A stretch of 64,000 bases of DNA from Stentor coeruleus (GCA_001970955.1 MPUH01000229.1:1-64000), one strand, 5' to 3'; numbered from the stretch's first letter, positions 1 to 10,740 are shown. The notes: generated by a model from the letters alone, not told the origin. Numbers and translations are program-made.

Positions 1-1
1 T

Positions 2-124
2 AGCTTTCCATATCTTGCTGATGATGAGAGAGAGATAAATAAAATCGTTGAGATAGTGAAAAGCAATAAGATGGATTTATTACGATTGAAGTTTTTAGGA
101 ATATGCTTTGAACTAACACCCTAA
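2..124 (+). pseudogene. 3' end of an F-box/leucine-rich-like gene (array copy A)
   Basis: The window opens inside this gene. From base 2 the frame reads SFPYLADDEREINKIVEI and continues to a TAA at 122-124. The stretch is nearly identical to 2327-2437 at the end of the complete neighbour copy, so it is the tail of a tandem paralogue. The last three codons before the stop come from a telomere-like tract that replaces the normal end of the protein. Whether the gene works cannot be judged, because its body lies outside the window. Confidence 0.55.
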
Positions 125-132
125 CACCCTAG
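113..132 (+). repeat. Short interstitial telomere-like tract
   Basis: The bases ctaacaccctaacaccctag contain two full units and part of a third of the CCCTAACA permutation reported as the heterotrich telomere repeat. The paralogous position at 2438-2457 has 20 unrelated bases between the same flanks (TTTGAA before, AAAATA after). The tract therefore replaces sequence rather than adding to it. Confidence 0.6.
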
Positions 133-200
133 AAAATACAATAACTAAATTTAAATCATCTTGATTAAAATAATTTATTGTTTAATATCTTTATTATACC

Positions 201-524
201 TTAAAACATTTTGCGAAATAGCGATAATAGCCAGGGATAAGGCTCTTTATATATAAAATTTGTAATTAAATCATTACGAAGATAAGGTGAAAAGTATCTT
301 TTTTTATGAGGGTGGAAAGGAGAACTTCTACCATTATTATCTGCCCAAAGTCTTTTTGCTTCAGATGATGTCAAGAATTCAGTCCTAAGTCCTAAAGCAT
401 CTCCGATTGCATTACCAAAAATAGTTCCATATATTTTATCAATGAAAATCTCTGGGCTTAAGGGAAAACCAACTGGAATCTGAACTTCATTAATAACTTA
501 TTCTGATAAGGCCTGAAAATCCAT
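201..524 (-). pseudogene. Truncated ADP-ribosylglycohydrolase-like fragment
   Basis: Read from the ATG at 524, the frame contains IYGTIFGNAIGDALGLRTEF. This is the typical N-terminal segment of ADP-ribosylglycohydrolase (ARH/DraG) family proteins, where GDALG lies near the metal site. An in-frame TAA lies at codon 9 (498-500). The ORF ends after about 107 codons, far short of the usual 300 or more. The last 30 or so codons (YFSPYLRNDLITNF and on) also occur at 2534-2622 behind the neighbouring gene, so the 3' part comes from the tandem duplication and not from an intact enzyme. Best read as a 5' gene fragment joined to duplicated flanking DNA. Confidence 0.55.
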
Positions 525-796
525 TTTATTATTATATACTAGATTTTATATTTTTTTTTGCCTTTGGTTTTTATTGAATCTATAAGAATATGCTTTGATA
601 ATGAAATAGTTTACAATAAGTATTATAGAAGTTAATAAGATAATTCTTTAATTTATGGTATCTTTAAAAATTGTTTTAAGAATATATTACAGAAATGTAG
701 AAGATAAAATTATTATATATAGTTTCAACTAATTTTTTGGGTTGATTCTAGATTGGTAATTTAGATTTTAAGTTTAACTAAAATATAGATAAATAA

Positions 797-2464
797 ATGG
801 ATTTGACCGACCATAAGCAAGCTAAACAAGAATTTGCTTTTTACAATCTTCTCTTTCCTCTATATTAAAGAAATGCAAAGCAAAATCATGATTCTATCGA
901 AAACTTTTTACAAGGTTTGGGTTGATTATATATTTTTAGTTGAAAAAATCAAGCTAAACTACCAAAGCATTTCATCTGAAATTCTGAATTTTAAGTTGCT
1001 TAAAAAATTAGAGTTGAAGATGGGCAATATAAAATCAATCTTTAATCACAATCTTTCAGCTCCAAACCTTGAAAAATTAGTTATCTTTACAGAATATATA
1101 CTTCAAATGTATTTTTCCAATTTCCTTAAGATCAATTTTCCAACCTACCCAAAATTAAGATCAATTACTTTTAAATGCCGATATTTAGATATTAAAACCA
1201 TAGATATTAGAAAAGCAATTTTAGAACTAAAGATTTATTATAAAAATTTATCGAAGTTTAAAATTAAAAACAAGAGCAAAGATTGTGTAGTTATCGAAAT
1301 TATTAAAGGTATAACTCTTATGTATTCTTTAAATCCTAATTATCATTCAATAAATTCCCATAAAATCAGAACTATTTCAAACAAAAACTTCTTCATGAAA
1401 ATATTTGGTCCAAACTATAAATATGATTCTGGAAAAATACAAAAAATTTATTGCTTAAATGAAGTTTTGGATATAGGAATAGTTTATGAATTTTGCGAAG
1501 CATTTCATCAATCTTTAAAAACTATTGCAATTAATATTAAAACGAGTGATAAAGAAAAATTAGGAAATTTAGCTAATTATATTCTTAGCATGCCAAATTT
1601 GAAATCTTGTAATGGGATTTCTTTGAAAAAAAGCTATATAAAAATAAATTTGTTTGTTGGTGATTTAGCTGAAACTTTACTTAATATCAAGCTCAAAGAT
1701 ACCAAGTTTAATGTACACTCAGTGAAATTAAAAAAGAATTTTGGAAGTAAATATATCAGATTTGTTGATTTTTTTTATGAAGAAAGGTTTAGTGTTTATA
1801 AACCGAATGTGAATAAGATTATACAGTCAATTTCAAATACTCGGCTATTATCTATCCGTGATCTTCTATTAATAAATTTTAATGAATATATTTCAACAAG
1901 TACAGGCAAAATAGATTTGGATTTTGAATGTGTTGAATTCCCTGATTTTTTATTGACTTATACTTTTAGTTTTGCTGGACCAATTTGTGTACAAAATTGC
2001 ATATTCCCTCGTTTATATCAAATAAAAATCAACCCATTATTGAACAAAATAAGACTTAAAAATGTATTTTTTGATAGTGAATCATTTAGATATTTAGTTC
2101 AAGAATTACAAAAACTAAGAAGACTTGAAGTTATAGCTATTACATCTAATTCTGAAGTAAAATCAAATGATTTAGCGATGCTAGTTTATTATCTCTCCAT
2201 ATTCAACAATTTAAGCAAAGTTAATCTTCAAATTAAAACTGAAAAAAATATAGAGAATGCGGAAAATATAAAATCTTGTTTATCTAAACTTTTAAAAAAC
2301 AACTTATCTTCTTTGAGATTATAATTAGCTTTCCATATCTTGCTGATGATGAGAGAGAGATAAATAAAATCGTTGAGATAGTGAAAAGAAATAAGATGGA
2401 TTTATTACGATTGAAGTTTTTAGGAATATGCTTTGAAGGTGAGATGGTTTATGCTAGAAAATAA
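797..2464 (+). CDS. F-box/leucine-rich-repeat-like protein (array copy B, frame interrupted)
   Basis: A long open stretch (834-2324, about 496 codons) of leucine- and lysine-rich sequence with LRR-like spacing but no clean repeat consensus. Its N-terminus (IFSFLYIKEMQSKIMILSK) resembles an F-box, so a substrate-adaptor role is plausible but unproven. Two frame problems exist. The only sensible ATG, at 797 (MDLTDHKQAKQEF), is in another frame, and a run of five Ts near 837-841 is four Ts in paralogue C. At the 3' end the frame stops at 2324, yet coding resumes in the frame of the ATG (SFPYLADDEREINK) to TAA 2462-2464. No intron-like GT..AG explains either shift. Sequencing indels or early decay are both possible. 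Confidence 0.55.
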
Positions 2465-2622
2465 AAATAATTACTATCTTGATTAAAATAATTTATTTTT
2501 TGATACCTTAATTATACGTTAAAACATATTGTAAAATAGTGATAATAGCCAGGGATAAGGCTCTATATATATAAAATTTGTAATTAAATCATTACGAAGA
2601 TAAGGTGAAAAGTATCTTTTTA
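2327..2622 (+). repeat. Tandem-duplicated 3' flank of the leucine-rich gene array
   Basis: Bases 1-303 and about 2327-2622 are homologous: coding tail, 3' flank and the tract around agccagggataaggctct are shared with small indels and substitutions. The copies diverge at about 303 and 2622, which marks the edge of the duplicated unit. In copy A the ADP-ribosylglycohydrolase-like fragment follows that edge. Confidence 0.75.
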
Positions 2623-2751
2623 ATTTAGAATATTTAAATTGCCTTCAAATATATTTAGGGTATTTCATGCAAAAAGTCAAGATTTTTTATAAACTCAACT
2701 TTGATTTTAATTTTCTAATATAAACTATTTAGCTTAAATATAGATAAACTA

Positions 2752-2963
2752 ATGACATAAGTAAAATAAACAGTAATTTGCTTTTACAATTATCTTCACC
2801 AACAACAAATTCTAAACAAAACTATTATTCTATCAAAAAAGCATTACAAGATTTTAAATGTCCATACACCATAAAAGCATTATTTTTCTCAACACATTCT
2901 CTTTATCTCATCCATAAATTCCACCTTATCAACCTAAATTTTTATCTATTTCCAAGTCCATAA
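2752..2963 (+). pseudogene. Degenerate 5' end of array copy C
   Basis: The sequence around gatagataaactaatgac matches the promoter and start of copy B. The following cagtaatttgcttttacaat matches its first codons. The ATG is followed almost at once by TAA, and the frame is broken after FAFTI. Residual similarity runs to the segment encoding YYSIKKALQ, matching MILSKTFYK of copy B, and then fades. A dead third copy of the array. Confidence 0.55.
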
Positions 2964-3154
2964 ATAGTCTCCCAAAAAATGCACGAATCCTATCCAACCC
3001 CATCTCCCCAAAATCTAAATCATACAAAATTCATACCCTTATCTACCCTAAATAAATTCCATCAACTTTAACACCCAAAACCACTTCCAATCTCTTAAAA
3101 AATTCCAAAAATTCTAAAATTTTAGCATATATGGTTAATAAATATAAAGTAATA

Positions 3155-4993
3155 ATGGAAGAAGTCGTCGTTATAGAGCACTGGTAACTTTTATATAGTC
3201 AAAAATGTGACAGCCACAAATGGTGCACAAATCACGACGAGAAGAAATACAAAGACATCTTTGAAAAAGTGAAGTTTCAAATCGAATCTGATTGTCCTGA
3301 AGTAACTGTCATCGAAAATAAAAAACATCCATCAATAGCAAGTATAATATCTCAATTAACAGCAAGAATTCCATTCGCTAAGTTAAGCTTTCCAAAAATA
3401 GGTTCATTTGAGGTGTATTTTCGAGGTAAAATTATTTTTTCAAAACTAAAGCTAGGAATCTGGCCACATCCAGCAATGGTTTCTAAGCAAATTAGAGATT
3501 ATTTGGATGGAGTAAATATTGAAACTAAAGCTGCAGCTACTACTCAAGCTTTTAAAGAATATCAGTCTAAACCTGAAGTCCCTAAAAGAGGAAAGATGGG
3601 TGCAGGTGGATCTGCTACTGTTAAGAAAGAACCTCCTAGACAGCCTTCACCAGAGCCGCCTAAGCAAGTACAGGTTAAGTCGGAACAATTCGAGAAAGAA
3701 TCTTCAAAGAAGCCTGAACTGCCAGTGAGTGAGACTGTTAAAACTCAAGTGAAAGAAGAGCCACAGAAAAAAGAGCCTGTTATAGTTGAGGAAAAAAAAG
3801 AAGTGCATAAAGTTGAGGAAAAAAAGGAAGTGCCTAAAGTTGAGGAAAAAAAGGAAGTACCTAAAGTTGAGGAAAAAAAGGAAGTACCTAAAGTTGAGGA
3901 AAAAAAGGAAGCGCCTAAAGTTGAAGAAAAAAAGGAAGTGCCTAAAGTTGAAGAAAAAAAGGAAGCGCCTAAAGTTGAGGAAAAAAAAGAACCTCCTAAG
4001 GTAGAAGAGAAAAAAGAAGTACCAAAAGTTGAAGAAAAAGCAGAACCAAAAGTTGAAGACAAAAAAGAAGCCCATAAAGCTGAAGACAAAAAAGAACCTG
4101 CACATATCGATGAAAAGCATGTAGAGCCTCCAAAGCATGAAGATAAAAAACCAGAAACAAAACATGAAGAGCCAGTAAAACACGAGGATAAAAAACCCGA
4201 AACAAAACATGAAGATCCAGTAAAACATGAGGATAAAAAACCCGAAACAAAACATGAAGAGCCAGTAAGCCATGAGGATCATATAAAACCCGAAGCCCAC
4301 ATAAAACCAGAAACAAAACATGAAGAGCCTATAGTTCATGACAATCATATAAAACCTGAAGTTCATGAAGAAAAAAATCATGAAATCAAACCTGAAGAAA
4401 AAAAAACAGAAAATCATGAAGAAAAAAAACTAGAAGTTCATACTGAAGCACATAAGCCAATATCAGTTCATGAAGAAAAGCCTACAGAAGTTCATCATGA
4501 AGATAAAAAACCTGAAGTTCATGAAGAACATCCAATTCATGTTGAGCATAAAACTGAAGAAAAGCATGAAACAGCTCCTCATATTGAAGCTGCTCATGAA
4601 GCTGTAGCACCAAAGCCAAAATTAGAAGCCCCTGAAAGTCATGAAGAAGAATATGAAGATGATAATTATGAAGAAGATGAAGATAGTGGTGCGAGTCCTC
4701 CTTATAATGTAACAACATCTTTTAATATGGAACTTGCTATTGGTGAAGGGAAAAATGTGAAAATTCCTGTTAAAAACGAAGGTGCTGAAGAACAAAACTA
4801 TAGAATTCAAGTGACAAATCCTAAAGTTCTAAAACTTGCTTCGGATGTACTTAAAGCTGCACCTGGTGTTTCAGCAAAACTTAAATTAGAGATTTTGCCA
4901 CAAGAACAGGCTTGTCTTAAAAAATGCTATGTTGTTGTCGAGACTGACGAAAACGTAGTTGCATGCTACGAGATAGTAATAGAAGTTAAATAA
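3155..4993 (+). CDS. Rdx (selenoprotein W-like) domain fused to Lys/Glu/His-rich repeats and a C-terminal Ig-like domain
   Basis: Exon 1 (3155-3183) joins exon 2 (3199-4993) across a 15-nt intron gtaacttttatatag, giving 607 residues. Residues 1-115 form an Rdx-family thioredoxin-like fold. The redox motif is C10-Q-K-C13, with Cys where selenoprotein W has Sec, and the segment GSFEVYFRGKIIFSKLK matches the family's beta-strand core. Residues about 206-307 are tandem VEEKKEVPK-type repeats, followed by His-rich repeats such as HEDKKPETKHEEPV to about 480. The last 100 residues (NMELAIGEGKNVKIPVKNEG onward) look like a beta-sandwich of the NPHP4/MSP Ig-like kind, which is inference. A redox-active structural or ciliary protein is possible. 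Confidence 0.8.
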
Positions 4994-5406
4994 ACTGAGC
5001 ATTTTTTTAGATACATGGAAAATGTTTTTGTGTGCTTTAGAGAATAATAACATAGGAATAATTCACAAAAGATTTTTATTCAGGAAATGAGAATTGATAT
5101 ATGCATATTCTTATCTTGATTCAATAAAGGCAAACAATGGAGATTTTTTTTTTTACCTAATTTATGTTATAAGATTTTTTAGAAAATTATATGAATAGTA
5201 AATTCTGATTGAAAGGAGTTAAGGCTGTATATATTATAAAGTTAAAATTATTTATAAATATTAGCCCTACATCTAAACATCATCTTACTGAGCCAATAAT
5301 TTCCCACATTTCTACCAAGACCTATTTTTTTTTTGAATTAAACCTTTTCCTTAAAGTAAAATGTTTGATATACAAATTTCATTATTCATTGTTATATAAA
5401 CATAAA
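4994..5406. other. Intergenic, no gene seen
   Basis: AT-rich spacer. An open frame runs upstream from the next gene through 5209-5406, but it is low complexity, has no initiator in good context and is treated as 5' flank. Confidence 0.5.
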
Positions 5407-5973
5407 ATGTCACTATCGTTTCACACTTCTCGCGAAGTAAAAACAAAGAGCCATATAAAAAGAGCTAGAAGAAGTCCAACAATAGTATCAGAAAGCGATG
5501 ACTCTTCCTGTTCAATAAAAAGTTCTGTTAGTGACATGATAAAAGATGATGAACAGATAGAGAAAATAAAATACAGAAATAGAGACCTCATAAGAAAAGT
5601 TTCAGATAAAATGATGAGTTTTAAACATTCATCAAGATATTTACTAGAAATTAGTAAAGGTAAAGCAACTCAATCTCTTATAGATCTTGAATGCACAAGC
5701 GATAAACCTAGTTCAAGAGATAATATTGGTCAAGTTAATAGCCAGTCTTTTGATGCAAAGGGTGATTTGAATCTTAGTATGAAGATTAAAGATATGTCAA
5801 CACTTAGACAGCAACATAAAAAGACTCAAAGTGTTTTGGTGGAAAATTTAGAAGAACTTGCTAGGGTTGAACAAGAAAAACATGTCCTAAAACGTGAATT
5901 GCAAGAGTTGCAGGAAAGATTTTTACTTGAACATAAAAACTTGAGGGAAGCTAAATGCTGCAACATATATTAA
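5407..5973 (+). CDS. Small coiled-coil protein, unknown function
   Basis: 188 residues from MSLSFHTSREVKTKSH. The N-terminal 80 residues are basic and serine-rich (RARRSPTIVSESDDSS). The C-terminal third is a predicted coiled coil (LVENLEELARVEQEKHVLKR). I chose the ATG at 5407 because it follows a TATAAACATAAA stretch typical of starts here and because the frame upstream is low complexity. No recognised family. The ending CCNIY has no obvious prenylation signal. Confidence 0.6.
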   Translation: MSLSFHTSREVKTKSHIKRARRSPTIVSESDDSSCSIKSSVSDMIKDDEQIEKIKYRNRDLIRKVSDKMMSFKHSSRYLLEISKGKATQSLIDLECTSDKPSSRDNIGQVNSQSFDAKGDLNLSMKIKDMSTLRQQHKKTQSVLVENLEELARVEQEKHVLKRELQELQERFLLEHKNLREAKCCNIY

Positions 5974-6627
5974 CTTATCATCATTAAATTAAGCAGAATA
6001 ATTTTATGGATTTTTTTATGGGAGGTACGATTGAACAGAATGATTTATTTGTATGTAGGGAAATTATTATGGATTAAAGGATTTATTTAAAAATAATTGG
6101 AAGATTTAAAATTAGGGGCTAGAGAAATAATGATGATTTTTTGATATGATATAATTAGGGATTTAATGTGTTTGAAAGATAAATATTTTTAATTTAGGAT
6201 TTTATGAACTTGAATAATAGAAAGGTAGTAAAGTAATTTAAATGTGAATTTTATAAGTTTTTTTGTTAGAGTGGAATCTTTTAGATAAATTAGTGTAATA
6301 TATGTTTGAATTGATTTATTACTATTTGATAAATTATATTGTTAATTATAGTAAATGTATTTTGTAATTATTATACAAGTGAATACTAAGTCTATTATGT
6401 TGTATAATAGTTTAAGTTTTTCAGCACATAATTACTAACTTTATAAAAATAATCATAACAAAAAATTATTTTCACATACCATAAAAATCAAATACAACAA
6501 TCTTTAAACATCTACTCCTAACATCATCACCACATAAAACCCCTTCTTTTATCATAATGACAAATCCACCCTTTATCCTACTTTTCCATCTCTCATTCAT
6601 ATCAAAACAGTCACACTCTCAACCAAA
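5974..6627. other. Intergenic with reversed base skew, no gene seen
   Basis: No coding frame was recognised. The first 400 bases on the + strand are G-rich and C-poor. The last 170 bases before the RAD51 start are C-rich and almost free of G. This switch recurs in other spacers and is described as a finding. Confidence 0.5.
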
Positions 6628-7665
6628 ATGGTATTATTTTTAAATATAAATTCAATGTTAGCAGCGCGGGATCTAAATCGTCAAGACAACAACATAGAAA
6701 CCGGGCCAATGTCACTACAAAAACTTAAAGAGCACGGGATAACCCAATCAGATATCTCCAAGCTCCAAGAAGCAGGTTTTCACTCAATTGAATCAATAGC
6801 AATGGCAACAAAAAAAACAATATCCGCGGTAAAAGGTATTTCCGATAACAAAGCCGACAAGCTTCTAGAATTATGTCACAAATTCTTCCCAATGGGTTTT
6901 ATAACAGCAACCGCAGTCCACGAAGAAAGAAAACAATTAGTTTACTTAACAACAGGTTCATCTGCATTAGATAAACTCTTAGGTGGGGGTATAGAATCAG
7001 GATCATTAACAGAAATCTTTGGAGAATTCAGAACAGGAAAAACACAAATTTGTCATACTTTAGCTGTAACAGCTCAATTACCTTATTCTATGGGAGGTGG
7101 TGAAGGTAAAGTTATTTATATCGATACCGAAGGGACTTTTAGACCTGAAAGAATTATTTCTATTGCAAACAGATTTGGACTTGATCCTAAGACTACATTA
7201 GATAATATTGGTGTTGCTAGAGCTTATAATTCAGATCATCAAATGCAATTATTAATACAAGCTACTGCTATTATGTCTGAAAGTCGATATGCATTACTTA
7301 TAATTGATTCAGCTACAGCTTTATATAGGACTGATTATATTGGAAGAGGAGAGTTAGCATCTAGACAAAATAGTTTAGGGAAATTCTTGCGAGGTTTACA
7401 GAGACTCGCAGATGAATATTCTATAGCAGTTGTTTATACAAATCAAGTTGTAGCACAAGTTGATGGAGGTTCAGTATTTATTGCTGATGCTAAAAAACCT
7501 ATTGGCGGGCATATCATGGCTCATGCATCAACAATCCGTTTATCTTTACGTAAAGGTAGAGGGGAAAGTCGAGCAATGAAAGTTTACGACGCACCAAATT
7601 TACCTGAAGCAGAAGCTTTTTATGTTATAGATGAAGGTGGAATTATAGATTCTTCAGACTCTTAA
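6628..7665 (+). CDS. RAD51: RAD51 recombinase
   Basis: 345 residues, close to human RAD51 (339). The N-terminal helix-hairpin-helix region reads [20 protein letters not shown] and [14 protein letters not shown]. The RecA core has Walker [10 protein letters not shown] (about residue 131), Walker [13 protein letters not shown] (about 224), the ATP-cap/L1 region [17 protein letters not shown], and L2 ending at [20 protein letters not shown]. These identify the eukaryotic strand-exchange protein used in homologous repair and meiosis. [13 protein letters not shown] resembles RAD51 more than DMC1, but a DMC1-type assignment cannot be fully excluded by eye. The start could instead be the second ATG at 6655 (MLAARDLN). 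The next gene starts only 32 bp downstream. Confidence 0.93.
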   Translation: MVLFLNINSMLAARDLNRQDNNIETGPMSLQKLKEHGITQSDISKLQEAGFHSIESIAMATKKTISAVKGISDNKADKLLELCHKFFPMGFITATAVHEERKQLVYLTTGSSALDKLLGGGIESGSLTEIFGEFRTGKTQICHTLAVTAQLPYSMGGGEGKVIYIDTEGTFRPERIISIANRFGLDPKTTLDNIGVARAYNSDHQMQLLIQATAIMSESRYALLIIDSATALYRTDYIGRGELASRQNSLGKFLRGLQRLADEYSIAVVYTNQVVAQVDGGSVFIADAKKPIGGHIMAHASTIRLSLRKGRGESRAMKVYDAPNLPEAEAFYVIDEGGIIDSSDS

Positions 7666-7697
7666 TTAACTTATTATCTGATTATTATATAATTTTC

Positions 7698-8913
7698 ATG
7701 TCCTTAAGTTCACCTCCAAAGAAACCTAAAGGGTTATCCCCATTAAGATTATCAGAATATCAATCTCCATCAATACCAACAAGCAGGAGAATATCCCAAG
7801 GAAGTTATTTACAAGATACATTAAGAATAAGCAGAGAACCTCAAAAAATTGTTGTCCCTATTGATGAAGAGNCAATCTCCATCAATACCAACAAGCAGGA
7901 GAATATCCCAAGGAAGTTATTTACAAGATACATTAAAAATAAGCAGAGAACCTCAAAAAATTGTTGTCCCTATTGATGAAGAACAGATTTTAAATGTGAA
8001 TTGTATGAATTGTCAAGAGCTTATATCAATTGAGAAAATTGAAGAACATTCTAAATTGTGTACAACAGTCCCTGAAGCAGTTGAAAGTATTGAGTCAGGA
8101 AGTTTACTTATTCAAGTTATATTTAAGCTTAGAAAACTGGAATCATGCTTACTTGATTTATCTAAACATGTAGATTTGCGTCCAGGTGATAAGAATTATA
8201 TATCAATATTCTCAAGGCTTTGTCAGAAAACTATAAACAGTAATAGTATTTCTGAGACTGATAATGTTGTCAAAAGTTTAAGTTCTTTACTTGTAACTTA
8301 CAAAGGATCACTTAGTATAAGAATATATGCAGATAGATTACATGCTTTAGCTCAAGAACAGAAACTTGGGTTTCAAGAAGATGAAATCAATACAAAAAAA
8401 CAAGAACTTGAGAAAATCAAAGTACAAGTTGAAAAATTCAAAAATCGCACTGAAGTGTTACAGAAAGCTGTACTTAAAACAAGTAAACCTAATACTTTTG
8501 CTGAGATTAATAGAAAAGTTGATGAGATTACAAGTGATATTGGAAGCATTTATAGTGGATCTTCTGAAGCTACAGCTATGTCTGGTCCTGATGAAGAAGG
8601 GAAACAAGAGGTTGAAGAACCTGTTTTAAGTGCTGGGACTGACTTGCAGAAACATTTTTATTCTTTGTGTTTAGCTTTTAAGATGAGAAACTCGGGGAAG
8701 TTGCGTTTGCAGAATATTTCTTTACAGAGGTTGTATAAAGAAGCTGAGGATAATAATGTTCCTCCTGATAAATGGCCTGAGTTTATCAATAATCAATTGA
8801 AAAATCCTATGAAGTGGATGGATGAACCTAGAAATAGAAGAAGGATACAGCCTAAGTCCTCTGCAATGCGTCCGCAGCATTTTGAAGTGATTGTTGAAGA
8901 AGAAAACTCTTAA
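7698..8913 (+). CDS. C2HC zinc-finger protein with coiled coil, interrupted by an assembly duplication
   Basis: Starts MSLSSPPKKPKGLSPLRLSE. After a serine/proline-rich leader comes one zinc-knuckle-like unit, CMNCQELISIEKIEEHSKLC, of the C-x2-C-xn-H-x4-C form seen in UBZ/C2HC fingers. A helical region with a coiled coil (INTKKQELEKIKVQVEKFKN) follows, and the C-terminal segment ends MKWMDEPRNRRRIQPKS. The reading frame passes an N at 7872 whose flanks repeat 111 bp. Removing one copy gives a continuous protein of about 367 residues. No family was recognised. It is 32 bp behind RAD51 in the same direction, but nothing else links the two. Confidence 0.75.
7761..7983 (+). repeat. Direct repeat around single N (assembly junction)
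   Basis: 7761-7871 is repeated at 7873-7983 with one g/a difference. The N at 7872 separates them. Inside the C2HC protein gene. Confidence 0.9.
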
Positions 8914-9714
8914 GGAGTTAAAATTAAAAGTTGAAAGATGTTAGGATTATTATATAAATTGCTATTGTTTTGGAATGTTTTGTGTAAAATCTTATATCTT
9001 GGAATTTAAGTTAATAAGTTGTAGAATATTATTTATATTTTTGATAACAAGTATATTGTTTTGGTAAATTTTTATGTGAAATATGTTAAATGCTATATGC
9101 AAAAAATCATTAATTTCTAATATAAATATACGGTAATTGATATATATTTTTTTCATCATTTAACCTCCCTGGTTCTTTTAAAGGATATTTTCTTATGTTT
9201 CAAATATTTATTTAACACATTTTTATCATGGAAAAAAAAATAGCTGAAACTAACACAAAATTTCTGTCGCCTGAACTTCACAAATTTCTTCATTCAATAA
9301 TCTTATCAAAAAACTTTCAACTCACACAGTAATCATAAGCATATAAACCTTCCAACTATCTTAAAAAATCTCATATCATTTAAGTATATTCAGTTAATCT
9401 AATGACATAAGAATTAGAATTTCTTTAAGTATTTCCTACTAGCCATTTGCTGATAATGAAATTCAACTTTACATACATTTTTTATAGTTCTTTGCTGATT
9501 CAAAAGTTTATATATACATAACTGAACATTATCAAATACACTTAAACCAAGTTTTTTTTTTACTATAACATAATTGTTAGAAATCTAATCTTTATTCTTT
9601 TTTAAGAATACTACAAGAATAATTTTTACTTCTTGAATACTTTTTTTAAAAGTTTATTTGTGTTAATCGATTTTTTTAAACCAACACCCATTATTTTGTT
9701 TATACAAACAAGTA
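8914..9714. other. Intergenic, no gene seen
   Basis: Eight hundred bases of AT-rich spacer with long T runs toward the next start. Both strands were read in all frames. No stretch with gene-like codon use was found. Confidence 0.5.
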
Positions 9715-10740
9715 ATGCAGTCGAATGTTAGAGACCCAGAAAACTTAGCGGAAAAGACAGTATCGTATAAAAACTTTATTAAAGGACTTAATAGGACAAA
9801 AAGTTTTGGTCAAGGTGCTTATAATACAGTTAATTGTAAAGCGAATTTAGAAACTTTAGGTTCACCAATGACAAAAAAGTCTGAACAGAATATTAGGAGA
9901 AAGAAAATGATAGTGGATGTGGATAAAGTTGGAGAGGAAGGGACAGCGCAAATTATTAGAAGCCCGATTGTTAAGCGTGGGAAGTCATCTAATTCGAGTT
10001 TGGATATTTCGAATTCTAGCCATATACTACAAAGTGATCGGAAATTAATCCAAGAAAAGGACGTTTCGTTGTCAAGTAAACTAGAAGCTAGTCACTTAAA
10101 ACAGGAAAACCTTATGTTAAGAAGCCATGTTAAAATTCTTCAACTCTCAATAAACGACCTACAAAAAAAACTTGAAGAAGCACTAAAAGAATCATCTACT
10201 TTAGCTTGTCATATTGAAGAACTTATCATAGAAAATAAAAAACTACATTCAGAAAATGAAAGATTAATAAGCATGATCTCAACACTAGAAAACGATAGTT
10301 TTCGAAGTTCTAAAGCATACCTTCAAGATGATTTAGAAGCAAAAATACTAAGTTTAGATAAAGAAAAAGAAGAAAAACAAGAACAAATACAACAGATTCT
10401 TATAAAGTTCATGGCCTATTTGTATGAGTTTTCTTCATCAGATGAATGGATTTTAGGGCTTTTAGGATCCCCTCAGCCAAAAAAGGAAATAAAGAAAAAA
10501 GATGAATTTTTACATAATAGGATTGATCGGGTACAACTGGAAATAGCGTCTTGTCAAGCTCAGATTTCAGCAGAAAAAGGTATTGAAAAGTCATATTATA
10601 CATCAATGTCAAGTTCTCAAATCCCAAGTCCTCTTTATTCACCTAGTCGAACACTTAGGCTTACTACATTTGGAGAACTTTTAAACCCTGTCCCGAAAGA
10701 AGGTGTGACATTTGCACTTAATAAGGATCGGGGTAATTAA
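9715..10740 (+). CDS. Coiled-coil protein, unknown function
   Basis: 341 residues from MQSNVRDPENLAEKTVSYK. The first 120 residues are disordered and basic, with serine motifs (KRGKSSNSSLDISNSSH). Residues about 120-235 form a long coiled coil (ILQLSINDLQKKLEEALKES; HIEELIIENKKLHSENERL). A segment YEFSSSDEWILGLLGSPQPK then follows, and a serine/proline tail ends the protein. The organisation suggests a cytoskeletal or centrosomal scaffold, but no family was recognised. Confidence 0.65.
   Translation: MQSNVRDPENLAEKTVSYKNFIKGLNRTKSFGQGAYNTVNCKANLETLGSPMTKKSEQNIRRKKMIVDVDKVGEEGTAQIIRSPIVKRGKSSNSSLDISNSSHILQSDRKLIQEKDVSLSSKLEASHLKQENLMLRSHVKILQLSINDLQKKLEEALKESSTLACHIEELIIENKKLHSENERLISMISTLENDSFRSSKAYLQDDLEAKILSLDKEKEEKQEQIQQILIKFMAYLYEFSSSDEWILGLLGSPQPKKEIKKKDEFLHNRIDRVQLEIASCQAQISAEKGIEKSYYTSMSSSQIPSPLYSPSRTLRLTTFGELLNPVPKEGVTFALNKDRGN

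Noticed and set aside
3780-4090. Regularly spaced repeats that could suggest a CRISPR-like array
   Set aside because: Units are 27-30 bp, contiguous, without unique spacers, and encode an in-frame protein repeat.
3704-4417. Long open frames on the minus strand and in other frames across the Lys/Glu/His repeats
   Set aside because: They are by-products of the repeated codons of the sense gene; the products are strings of Phe and Leu or repeated FFSSTLGTS units.
5209-5406. Upstream extension of the coiled-coil protein at 5407
   Set aside because: The extension has no good initiator, its codon use is low complexity, and a strong ATG context occurs at 5407.
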